From Cladocopium goreaui (Eukaryota > Sar > Dinophyceae > Suessiales > Symbiodiniaceae), in the NCBI GenBank assembly GCA_947184155.2, contig CAMXCT020001648.1, forward strand, positions 62,001-126,000: a stretch of DNA of 64,000 nt, in the 5' to 3' direction. The stretch's first letter is position 1. Every line of letters begins with the position of its first letter. Of the stretch, positions 12,180-23,600 are shown one piece after another. The position numbers and the translations under genes were made by a program. The notes under the pieces are model-generated. The model saw only the letters and a program-made list of their open reading frames with translations, was not told where the DNA came from and ran no database searches.

Positions 12180-12285
12180 TACATGCATGTGTATATATAT
12201 ATATCATATTTGCATATATATATATATACATAGTATATATATAGTATATACTATGTATACATATGCGATATATGATATATGTGTG
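12180..12285. repeat. TA-rich microsatellite
   Basis: TATATA, CATATATA and TATGCGATA units over about 100 bp, followed by a T-rich TTTTG/TTTCT stretch. Confidence 0.7.
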
Positions 12286-12739
12286 TTTTGTTTTGTTTCT
12301 TTTTCGTTCTTTTTCTATCCCATTTCGGCCTCCATGTGATTGAAAATCAGGGAGATCTGCCCCAGAACTTGGGGTTGTCGACCCACTTGCAACTGGAATA
12401 AATGGTTCCGTAGCCATCAATGCATGAAACAGAAGCTGCATGTGGATACAACCAACTTTGAACTAGTCGAAGTTTCTTGTGGCAGGGATGACCTAAGGAG
12501 CCTGAGAAAACTGGGCCATGGCTGGGGATAAAATGCACTGACTGTATCTGAAAAAAATGATACTCGATGCATCTTGATGCACCCCTCTCAAACTGTGTGA
12601 TGATGCCAACAGCTTCCGCAAAGGATTGTCCCGAGCAATCCATGAAATCGACCCAGTCCTGCCCAGAATTTCTGTGGCACCGCACGGGTTTGCAAAAGCG
12701 TTGAACTTCACTCAGATCCATCTTCCGATTTCCATGGCT

Positions 12740-14773
12740 GGCCCAGGGTTCCAAGGTCTCATCCGGGTTCCAAGCATCGTCCGCACGAAAAATGCTGGAC
12801 AAAATGCAGAAGGCCTTTGGATCCTCGGAGCTGTCTATGAGTTCAACAAGGTTCAAAAAAAACACATCGGCTTAGTTAAGCACTATGACTCACGACCATG
12901 ACTATCTATTACAGCAACAAAGTCTTCAACAAGCCCCAATCAGAAATGCCACTAGACACCCCTCCGGTCCTGTTCCTGGAGCGCTTGCCGGCCCGTGGCA
13001 TCTGCGGTGTTTCCCGGAACCTGCGAAGCACAGGATCCAAACCACCAGGATCCATCAAGATCCATCAAGTCTTAAGTCTTAAAGGAAAAAATGAGTTGAA
13101 CTCCCTCACAACATCGCGACCAGGCAAAGATTCAGTTTTGCAGTTTTGCAGTTTTGCAGCAGTTTTGCCCCAAAATGGCAGCCATTTGGCAGCACATCAT
13201 GGATCATCATGGCACCTTGTATTCATTCTTCCCATCCACACTGCCAAACCATCGATGCATCGCCATGGCCAAATATTCATCGGCTTGAACGGTAGGCACT
13301 GGCTCGCCATCCACTTCCTCTGCGGAGCCATCAGTGGTGTAGAGGTGATGCCGCATGGCATGCTGATAGGCCTTGTGGTACATGCACACGCTGCGGGGAG
13401 ACAGCGCACAATACCTGCAAAGATCAGAGCGTTGGGTCAAATCAGTGGCTTGAGAATGAAAGATTTACAAGTATTTTGCAACTATTTGAAATACATGAAA
13501 ATACAGCTGGTGAGTTTTCCTCTTAAATCTGCGACTTTTCAGAACCAAAGCTTCAATCTCTCGACCCAGGCACTGAATGGTATGCAAGAGTTCCTCCACC
13601 AAAGTCACTTGGCTCTCATCTTGATAAACTCCGGTGGATGGAAAGAGGGGTGAGCCACCTCCAAGTCCAGTGGTGAAATGTTTGCTGCACTCTGGATGTC
13701 TCAACCATGGATCGTTTTCATCGTTTTCATCGTTTTCGTCTTCGTCGCCTTGGATTTGCGGGCCAGGGGTTCATTTTTTTATGTATCAAAAAAAAACCCA
13801 ATAGATTATAATAGATTCCCCAAATGGTGAGTTAAATGAGTTAATGAAAGAGAAAATACAACATCTTCGCTTTCAGCAAATCCAGGTCGCCATCGTTGGG
13901 TCCGGCGATCAAGACGCGGACCCCGGTGTGGGCCAAGCTGCTCAGGGTGTCGCTGGACAGCGCGTCCAGCAGGATATGCCGCAGCGTCCGGGCGGCTCGG
14001 TGGAAGTAGTCCGGTGACACGTCGGGACCGGCCAGCAATGGAACCCCCAACAGCTGGTCCTCCGGATGATGGATCAGCAGGTACTGGGAATAGAAGCCTG
14101 CCAGGGAAAAAATCAGAATTCGGCCGAAAATTGCAAGCTGCCCTTTCCAGGGCCAAGAAAACTATGATCAAACATCATCAAGCATCATGACTTAGTTCAA
14201 ACATTGTCCATGTCTATCCCAGTTTTTCCCGACAGTTCAGCCCTTAACACATCACCATCGTCACCATGTGCCTCTCCCCACATCTTGTGCCCAGCTCTTC
14301 AAGGCCGGTTGCTCCCTGGGATCCATCGCGACACCGGGGACCAGGGGCGGAGGCGCCATAGCCTTGGCGCCCAGTGGCAGCCGGGGCTCACAGGTGAGCC
14401 CCTGGCGCTCGTAGGCTTCCGCATAGCTGGGTGGAGATAGGAAGCCTCCAGAGGCCGCCCTATTTTGGCCCGAAAATGGGGTGAAAAGGTGAAAAATAGG
14501 TGAAAAATTCAGGTGTGAAAGCAAGTCACAGAATCTGTGGTGTAAAAGTGGAGACAGATGATGATCATCCTATCGCACAAGGAGGAACGACAGTGCGGCC
14601 CCACCTTCTGGCTCACAAATACGAAGACCACGATTCAAAGCCAAGCATGTGCACTCTAAGCCGTTGGGGCAGTTCCCATCGCATACGGACCCCTGCTGCG
14701 GCAAGCGCAGTAGTTCTCCTACGGGCAACAGGGTCAGGGTCAGCAGCCCAAAGGATGCTAAGCTGATACGCAT
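12740..14773 (-). CDS. secreted metallopeptidase-like protein with degenerate HExxH, multi-exon
   Basis: Exons on the minus strand: 14,605-14,773, 14,272-14,459, 13,871-14,097, about 13,545-13,760, 13,216-13,414 and about 12,740-12,830. The start at 14,773 gives a signal-peptide-like MRISLASFGLLTLTLLPV and then a Cys-rich segment. Exon 2 joins exon 3 in frame through a GC donor (DVGRG then FYSQYLL). Exon 3 encodes a helical stretch ending GVRVLIAG; exon 4 has an acidic DEN repeat, then TTGLGGGSPLFP and SQVTLVEELLHTIQ; exon 5 has QADEYLAMAMHRWFGS; exon 6 has DPKAFCILSSIFRADDAWNP. The order and spacing resemble bacterial and eukaryotic secreted proteins carrying an HEFAHTI-type zinc site followed by EY-x-A-E...WF. 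Here the first zinc histidine appears replaced (VEELLHT), suggesting a pseudoenzyme. Phases at exons 4-6 are not resolved. Confidence 0.5.
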
Positions 14774-15122
14774 CGGCGCGAAGAAGATCGCAGCCAGTGG
14801 CTTTCGTTTGGGTGATCGAAAGCCAGGTTTGCTACATGATGTTGAGTATACAGTAAGAGGCGTGATTGTCCCTGGCAGCCAAAAGCATCGGTCGCAAAGT
14901 AGTCTTCTCCACGGCCAAGCTGCGTCCAGAATGAGAAATGCTATTAACAACGAATCGTAAGACTGTGTTATGGATCTGTCCAAAAATGGCGGATGCCCCA
15001 TTTATGACCACTTTAATCCAGAATGATGATGACAAGCCATCTATTTTTGTGATGTTCTTCAGATTTTAGACGCACCCATATCCCAGCCAGTATGATTCCT
15101 CTGGTTCGATGATTTTCGCTAA

Positions 15123-18100
15123 CAGCCGCGGATCAGCAGGTCTGCAATGCGCTGGCGGTCCCGCGCAATGCACTCCTGCAGAAAAATGAGATCACGACAA
15201 GAAATCTGCAAACCATTTTGTCACGGAAAATTGGAAAGCTGGATTCCTGGAAGTTTTTTTTTTATTTTCCATGGAAAGTTGGTTTCAAAAAAAACATGAC
15301 ATCATCCTGGAAAAACTTTATCCGGCCTCCACCGCTGTGAGACGATTCTCCGAGCATTGCATCTCCTGGGATGGACCCCAAAATCCATGGGAAAAAACGA
15401 GAATTTGACTCACAGAGAAATGGGCATATGGTGGGATAAATCGATAAATCACTAACCAACTTGATGTGATAGGGTCTGAAAATCGATGGTTTCACCCCTA
15501 TTTGCAGACACACCCAAATGATATCTCTGTCTCATTTCCCAACGGCCAGAACAATGTATGGAAAGTGGACTGGCATGGAAGCGTCAAAGTTGGGTACCCC
15601 CCAAAGGGATGGTTATGTAATACATTATAATACTAAAGCCGACCAAAATGTGTAGTCCGGAGGGTCTTAAGTTTTGGCCCATGCCCATACAGCGGTACAC
15701 CCAAACACATAAATCATCTCCAATTTTACCACAAGTACTTGTGGGGATGTCAAGCAACCCCAATTCTTGGAGGTCGCTTTAGCACATCAATTTCCCAGAA
15801 TTGGATGGGAACATTTGCGGTAGAACCTTGGTCTCCTGCCGGGAAAAAAACAAAAACACCAAATCCATTGCACCTGGAAGTCCAGGTACTCGGACACTTT
15901 GGACCGAGCAACGTCCAACGCTGTGTGACCTGCGAGTTGTGGCACCGAAAAACATCCTCCAAATCCTCATATTTCATCTACAAGTCTGACCTTTTGGAGA
16001 GTTCTATCAGCCACAGCCTCTAGCGTTCATTTGTTGAGGATCTGCTCTGAGCTCCATCAGAAGCTCAACTCCAAAAACGTGTCCAAAACGCGTCGCCTCC
16101 GCCGAGATCAAACACTTGAACGCCCACTGTCAGAGACCCTTATGCAGTATGTACATGCATATTCCCAAGTCACCTTCATCTTTGGAAGCATGACAACGGT
16201 GCAGTTGGTCAAGGTTCACAGAGCTTCAAAGACAAACCCTCCAACCTCCATCAATGGAGTCATGCCGGAGGCGCTCGCGCGAAAATTGACGTCAAAATTG
16301 TGCCTGCGAGAGGATCTGCCCGACCCATGACTTTTCCCTGGTCGCCACGTACCAAAAAAAAAACGGGTCCCTCGGCATTGCTAGAAAGCACCACATGAGG
16401 ACAGCAACTCACCAATACACAAATGCTATCCCACCATGCTGCAATGCATCAGATTGATTCTCATTAAGGACACAATGTAGAATCTAAGCTCCAAAAACAA
16501 AAAAAAGACTTGCATTGATTCTGTGAAGTGATTTTGGCACCAAGCAAGCGCAGGTCTCAACACCACGCCAGGTCTCAAAAATCATCGTAAGAATCTATCT
16601 TTACTTGGATGTGCATTCTACTTTCTTGGGAACTGACTGAGGGATAAGGTTTGAAAATGCAAAAATATTAATTATGACAATAAGTACAATTATATACTAT
16701 TACTATTGTTAGTATTATTATTGTTGCTTATTATTACTATTATTATTACTATTGTTATTACTATTCTTATTACTATTGTTATTACTATTATGATTGCTTA
16801 TTATTACTTTTATTCTTACTATTGTTATTACTATTATTATTACTTATTATTACTATTATTATTATCATTATCATTATTATCATTATCATTATTACTATCA
16901 TTATTATTATTATTATCACTATCATTATTACTATTATTATATACTATTATCATTATCAGTATCTATCTTTATTGCGATTCTTACTATTACTATTCTTATG
17001 ATTATCATCATTGTTATCATTACTATTGTCATGATTATCATCATATTTATTTATACCTGTGTATGTCTATGTATGTTCCAACCATAATCTTCAGCAGATC
17101 CGGCCCCTGCCTGGTCACCAAATATCTGGGCACCTCGTCCCACTGTGTGGCAGCACCCAGGAGCTTCTTTGCGACGGCCGCGGCCGAGGCTTGCGCTTGG
17201 CCTGGCCAAAAAAGTTGGACCTAGGAGAATTCCAGGAAGCTGGGATTTGAATGGGATGTGAAATGGGTTGGCATGTTATGGCAACTGGGATGTTTAATTA
17301 AAATGGAAATGGGATGGTTAAATTGGGCAGAAAATTAGGATGTTAAATGGTTTTTAATTACACACTGTGAATGCAATCCGGTAATCAAACATGGCTGGCC
17401 AGGAAATCCCCCCAACTTTTTTGGGATGTTAATGGGAAAATCATCGAACTAAATGAGGGCATTTCCAGCAAGCCATGTTTGATTACCGACGGGTATCAAC
17501 TTGGGATAATAAATTGGGGATACTGGGATAATTGGGGTAATTGGGAGAATGGTTGATTCTTAAGTGCATATACAAATATACATGTATTGATATCATATTT
17601 TATCTTATATACATATATAGGGATATGTGTATATCGTATAGATTTTCACATAATTGGGATGTTTACATTACATAAAAATCATATAAATAGAGATATGATT
17701 CATATTATTATAAATGATATACTGTTTGATTACTGTATAATTGGTGATAACCGGGGTAGCCACCCAACTTTTGATTGGGGATACTGAATCCTTTGTTGGG
17801 ATATGTGTGTACCCAAAGTGCATATTGGGACCATAAACCATCAAATTAAGGGTACCCTATTGGGACAAATGGCATATTTAAGTGGTGAATCACAAACATA
17901 TAAGTTATAAAACTATATTGGTAAATGATTGGCAAGATTCTGGTTAGACTGGGACAACGGCCACCTCCATAAAGCTTTGAGGGCCTCCATCATCGCGATT
18001 TCCGCGAACTGCGTAGAACAGCAAGGTTCGCCCCTGCTCATCCAGGCCGCAAATTGACCGCCTGCATCCAAGCCGCGATCCGTTTTGGAACTCTTGGGGA

Positions 18101-18735
18101 TGTCTAAAAATATTAAATATATCAACCCGTGTGCTTCCCCAAAAGAAACGTACCTACAGTATCGATGAAATATCAGCGAGGTATCTCCCAGTGTCTCCCA
18201 GTCTTGGGCGCTTTAATGTCAAATATGCACCAGGAAGGATTTCCTAAAAATGTAGTACATCGACGTTACATTAAACGTTACACCGCCGCCATCGATCCCA
18301 TGGATCCCATGGATCCCCCACTTCAAGAGCGTCGTCAACAGCTCCAGGCTCTCTGCATCATCTTGACGAGCGGCGATCCGAGCCTACGGACGTCACGGAC
18401 ACAGAGTTCACCGGGATAATGTCATGAAAATGTCATGTTTCCAATGGTATTTCCAATGGTATTCTTGGTATTGGTAGATTGAGTTTCCAATTCTGTAATT
18501 GATGGTACTTGTGTGGGAAAAAAAATCAAAGGAAATGTGTCGAAAGAAACGTTTTTTCATGATGAATATGATGAATGTGATGAATTATCACTGATGCAAC
18601 TGATGTAAATATGATCAATTTCTGACCTTCCCAACTCCTCAGGAGTTTCAACCACCCAGATGTCCTCCAAACCCAAAGGCTCTGCCACAGGCTGCCCATT
18701 GAGTTTGGTTCCTTTGGGGGTCAAAACGTTGCACC
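15123..18735 (-). CDS. ankyrin-repeat protein gene, multi-exon
   Basis: Minus-strand exons each carry ankyrin-like signatures: about 18,323-18,383 (ARQDDAESLELLTTLLKWG), about 18,000-18,057 (GRTLLFYAVRGNR), about 17,093-17,205 (AKKLLGAATQWDEVPRYL), about 16,230-16,311 (FDVNFRASASGMTPLMEV), about 15,882-15,932 (GHTALDVARSKVSEYL) and about 15,123-15,180 (ECIARDRQRIADLLIRG). An exon at 18,627-18,735 upstream (PLGLEDIWVVETPEELG) may be its N-terminal part. Acceptors are AG|G, donors GT, GC or GA. Ankyrin repeats form protein-binding surfaces; partner and pathway are unknown. Exact exon joins and gene limits are uncertain, and the metallopeptidase-like gene follows on the same strand. Confidence 0.55.
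16660..17085. repeat. long ATT/ACT trinucleotide-type repeat
   Basis: About 400 bp of TATTATTACTATTATTATCATTATC units inside an ankyrin-gene intron. Translations are Leu/Ile/Tyr repeats and not genuine. Confidence 0.85.
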
Positions 18736-18739
18736 CTTG

Positions 18740-19990
18740 GTAACAAAAATAGCTGGCAAACAGATTTTCATCCCACAATTGCATGTTTATGCATGGATAT
18801 TGATCCACAGCGACATAAAAAATAACCATAAGAATCAAAGAAACAACAAAAACAAACAGTCTCCACACAAACACAGTGACAGCATTGTGGCGAAAGTCCA
18901 ACTCAGATTTGTTGGAATGCAAATAATCCCAAATTAAACAAGTTCAATGGGTCCTTCTGCCACGACATCTTCCACAAAGTTCTGTTTGCCTTGCCAAACA
19001 TGTCTCAAACCAGCATTTGCACGAGTGAAATCATAAAGTTCAGCATGCTAGTTCAAAGCATCAAAAAGCACCCGACCTGAAAACAAGAACTTGAAACACC
19101 CATGGCATGAAAATGATTTTGGCATTTATTGTCTGGTTTTGTGCAATGTTGAACACCTTGTCAAGGAAACATGTTTTTGCAAAGTTGTCCCGATATTTTT
19201 CTACATGTTCTACTCGATTTGGTGCAATGCAAAGAATCGAGAGAAAACACTGAAAAACCTGTGTTTGAGCGCATTACTTTTCAGAATAGAGCCGGTCACA
19301 GGACTGGTGCTATTGGATTGACAAAATGCAAACTGACTGGCAACGGTTGAGCAAGTTCCAACAATGCAATGGAGTAAAAAAAAACTAGACGAAATGAAAG
19401 GCGAATGATTTAATTTATGGTTTTGGCATCTTCTAAAATGGCAAATCTGCAAGTTGCCTCCGTTGGAGACACATTTTTGGACACGTTCAAGCGTTCAACG
19501 CAGTCATCGCAAATTTTCATGCCAAAAACCCGACAAGACTCTCACGGTTGAAATGAAACCCAATGCAAAGCTAGAAAATCTGTTGGCCACAGCTGCAACT
19601 ATCAAAGTTTTTTCAGGGATGCCATCGAATGCACGGTAAGAGTGAAAAATGATATCATGTTTTTTAGCGACAGGAAACAAATCTACAAGTGTCAACCCCG
19701 GATCAACAATTTTTGACTATTGATTTGTTGGGTTACTCCAATTCGTGATAAATTACTTGTAAAATGTTTACCCCCTACAAAACATTTGGGGGCTTATCAA
19801 TTTGGAGTCAACATCAGCCACTGTCCACAGTTTTGACCCCGGTCTTGCATGGCAATTGGAAACGTCGAGCAAACGTTTCCAAGTGAAGGAAACGAAAAAC
19901 AAAGGGACAGTCAGCACGAAACGATGCAAAAACAAAATGCCATTTGGACCACGCATTCTTCAAAAAAAACAAGAACGGGAACCAATAATT
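18740..19990. other. stretch without a recognisable gene
   Basis: Open frames of about 60-80 codons occur on both strands but show no family signature. This is the gap between the host genes and the first retroelement block. Confidence 0.4.
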
Positions 19991-19999
19991 TGTTCATGT

Positions 20000-20297
20000 G
20001 AGCGGGAGCGCACTTTTCTCGAACCTGAAAGGCCTCACCATTGTACATGGGTTTTCCATGTAACTGCATTGAAACTTGTTACACTTCTAACATGATTTGT
20101 GCATGTCATCCTGGCATCAAGTGTAGTCAAAAATGATTTGCACTCCTCCTCGGCACTGTGCAGACTTTTGACTCTCAGTGCCCTCTGCCATTTTTGTAAA
20201 TTTCCAGCGCACATCCAGCCACATTTTCGCTGAATGTTCACCACGAAATTCCATTGAGTTCTCATGCATCTCCTCGAAAGTGTCCACATCTACGTCC
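20000..20297 (-). pseudogene. 3' end of an older copia-type element
   Basis: The segment about 20,040-20,125 aligns with the inner part of the adjacent element's LTR (shared TGTGC-TGTCATCC context), and 20,140-20,290 aligns with that element's C-terminal coding and 3' region at about 20,490-20,640, with many differences. It is the displaced 3' part of the decayed copy at 27,725-29,110; the intact element inserted between the two halves. Confidence 0.6.
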
Positions 20298-20302
20298 GTA
20301 GT
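20298..20302. repeat. target-site duplication GTAGT, left copy
   Basis: GTAGT directly outside the 3' LTR, matching 27,720-27,724 outside the 5' LTR. Five bp is the usual copia duplication. Confidence 0.88.
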
Positions 20303-20486
20303 TGTGAAACAACAGCCGTAACGCGCGCTGTTTTGTGCCTAAAGGGCCTGGCGATGCAAAGTCAGACATGATTTCATGTCCATGTGAACTGGAATGGATT
20401 CCTACACTCACGTCTCGTTTTGTGCGTGTCATCCTTGCTTCCATGACTGCCATGCCACATGTGAGCACTGTCCAAAGTCTTTCGTA
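20303..20486 (-). repeat. 3' LTR of element 1 (184 bp)
   Basis: Same length and, by eye, the same sequence as 27,536-27,719. Inner border is marked by the purine tract, outer border by the target duplication. Confidence 0.92.
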
Positions 20487-20497
20487 CTCCTCCTCAA
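20487..20497 (-). other. polypurine tract of element 1
   Basis: On the minus strand TTGAGGAGGAG directly precedes the 3' LTR; this is the position and composition of a plus-strand DNA primer. Confidence 0.7.
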
Positions 20498-20604
20498 AAA
20501 GGCTGAGTCTTTGACTTGCCTCTTTTGTAAATTTCTTGGCCTCCATGACAGTCTCTCCAGCGCTTCTTTCTGAAAAGCCATCATTTTGAAAAACCATTGA
20601 ATTC

Positions 20605-23600
20605 TCATCCACGCATAATTCCATGAAGGTCCTCCACATATCGTAGGTACGATCCTGCACGGTCATTGTGTCCACGGTTTCGTGCTGACCGATGCAGTCT
20701 CTGAAAAACACTTCTGATTCTCTCAATCACGCCCATAGTCATCCCAACAGGATTTGTTCCAGAACTTGCATCCAGAATTGTAATCAACGCCTGTTGGATC
20801 ATTGAGGCGTCCTCCCATGCTTCTCTTGTCAATGCAATGTTTTGTTCTCTCCTCATTGCTTCCATCAGGTTGCCCATACCTTCTGTGGATGAAGGTTCGA
20901 CCTCATCATCTGTCAATTTTTCCTCCTCTGCATCTTCTAAAGGGTCGGTGTCATCTGGTCGATTCCTCTGCATGTTCCATAGGACAAAATTTGCCCTTTC
21001 CTGAGTAAACATATGGGTCCTTTGTTGTCCTGTGAGGCTTTGGTTCCTCACAAATCCTCCAAACTCCATCAACCCATAGCGCACAACGTCAGTTGCATCG
21101 TCCAAAACAGTCAATGCATCTCTTGTATCATCTGCATTGGTTGCAATGCGATTTGCCAACTGATCCAATCGTTCACCCAGGGCATGGATTGCATCTCTCA
21201 TCCATGTCATATTATCCAACCTCTCACAAAGCCATGCGGCATACTCATAGTGGTCTGCCAATTGAGTTTCCACGTTCTCCATGTCTTTTCTCATCTGCAT
21301 CCATTTGCGCCATCCAAACCGGCAAATTGCCGCAAGAAAAATCACCAGAAAAATTCCCAGCATCCACCAAGCATTTGTGCCATTGCCTGGCTCTGAACAC
21401 TGCTGTGCATCAGCGACCACCGGCCCAAGGCCCATAGCAACGCTCATGTTGAAAATCGTTTTGGCAATCCTTTTGATTTGTTGGCTATTGGCGCTTTTCT
21501 CCTTTTGCTGTTGTGCTTCCTCCCATCCAACCTCTTCACCAGTTGCAACATAGATTAAACCACTTTCATTCATCAAATAAGAAAGCCTTTGTTTTGCCAA
21601 GCTCTTCGTCCCAATGTCAGCCAAATTCACCGCTGTAGGCAGTTGCCTGAGTATCACCAGCTTATCGTTCACCATCTGTTGTACCCACAAAACCTTTCCA
21701 GACAAGTGTCGAACTTTTCCAACACCTTGACGACTGGCCAGCTGTCGGGCACTGCTGCTGTCTGTGAACTGAACATGGTGAATTGATTCTCCCAGAACAA
21801 ACTGTGCACATGCTATGATGAAAAGGCCATCGCACATTGAGCTTACCAGGCTATGAAGTTCACTTTCACAAGAAGACAATGAAATTGTTTTCTGAGTTCT
21901 GCTGCTGCCGTAGAGGAAGGAATTGTTAAGGAAATGCATCCCACACGATGTGCTGCGCCTGTGGGATCGATTTGCACTCCAATCAGCGTCACTGTATGTT
22001 TCCAGAACCCAAAAGTGTTCACCATCATTGGAAAACTTTCCTTGACCTGGGAGAGGCGTCACAAGTTTTACACCAACGTCACCAATATGCTTCATGTACC
22101 CTACCAGCTTACGCAGCCGTTGAAGTCCTGTCAATGTTGGGCTTGACATTCCACTAGCCAACTCCTTAATTGTAAACATCAGGTCAGGACGTTCTCGACC
22201 AATGTACAGGCACAATCCAACAATTGATCGATATGCTGTAGTATCTCTTGGGTTCAACTTTTGAGAAACATCTTCCATTTGAATTTCAGCACTGCATGGA
22301 ATCTTCTGAGCTCGTGCAACACCAAATGATTCTTCGAAAACCTTCACCACTTTGGAGATACTGATGCCTGGAGTTAGCATCAGCCAATCACCCATATCTG
22401 TCACTTTTCGTCTCAAGAAACTCACGCTTGTTCCAACTCCATCCAACTGAGAATGTGAAATTGAAAATTTCTCACTCATGCGTTTCAGGAAAACATCTTG
22501 CCAGTAAGTTTTGCTTCCAACAAACATGATGTCATCCACGTGAATGATGATCGTGCAGCTTTTGTTCCTGGCAAGACACGGTTGTTCTTTGCAAAACTCA
22601 AACTCAAGTTCCTTGCTGAGGAAATCACGCAGACATTCATACCAGGCTCGAGCACCTAATCTTTGACCAGGAAGATTGCATTGTATCACATATTCCTCCC
22701 CATGTATGGTCACAAGAATTGGCTCTTGTTGTGCCACTTGCAAAAACGCATCTTTCACATCCAAACAACCAAGCACCACCTCATATGCTTTTCCCTCACT
22801 CATTTCTGCAGCCAATTGTTTCTGCCACAGATACTTCAAAGGAAGTAAGTTCGAAGTGTGAGCTCCTGTTGCTGGACTGAATGTATCCCATCTGCGCACA
22901 TTTGCAAACTCTCGGGCAACATAACGGGATCTGCGCATCCAACGTTTAACAACACCTCCATTGCTGTCAACATAGTCCTTGAGTCGCCAGTCTCTCACGA
23001 ACTTGGTACTCAAACTGCCAGTTACTGCACCATCAAATTGATTTTCTACCACCAGCACTCCCATCTCCACCAGCCTTTTCACTTCTGTCTGGTCAGCCAG
23101 CTCGTCAATCCAAGCAGCTGGCGGTTCTGCCGGTGTAGACTCAACAGGAAAGTCTGCCCACAGTTGTTCTGGAATACCAGTCAGTTGAATCTCATCCTCT
23201 CCAATCCAATCATCTTGCTCCTCCTCTAAACCATGCTCAACATCAAGGTCGGTTGAGTAGTCATCCATGGTGAAGTACTCTTTGTACTCGATTTTCACTG
23301 CAGAAAGTCTGTCTTCATACTCCTGTCTCAAACGGTTAATACGTTGTTTCTTTGCATCTTCAACTCGAGCCCTTTTTGTAGACTCATTCTCATCACCTTC
23401 ATTGGGTCTTGTAGATGCAGGAAGACGGGGACTTTCCAACTCAACATAGTCACGAGGAGGTGTGACCGGAATCATCAAACCAGGATCTGCAACTGAACTG
23501 GGAGCAGCACTAGCTCCTCCTGCCTCACCAATCACCTGAGCAGTTGATGTGTCAATGGGAATGTGGTCATCAAAAACCGTAGGATTCGCCACTTGCTGTT

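Noticed and set aside
16706-17224. 172-codon Leu/Ile/Tyr-rich protein
   Set aside because: Translation of an ATT-type microsatellite.
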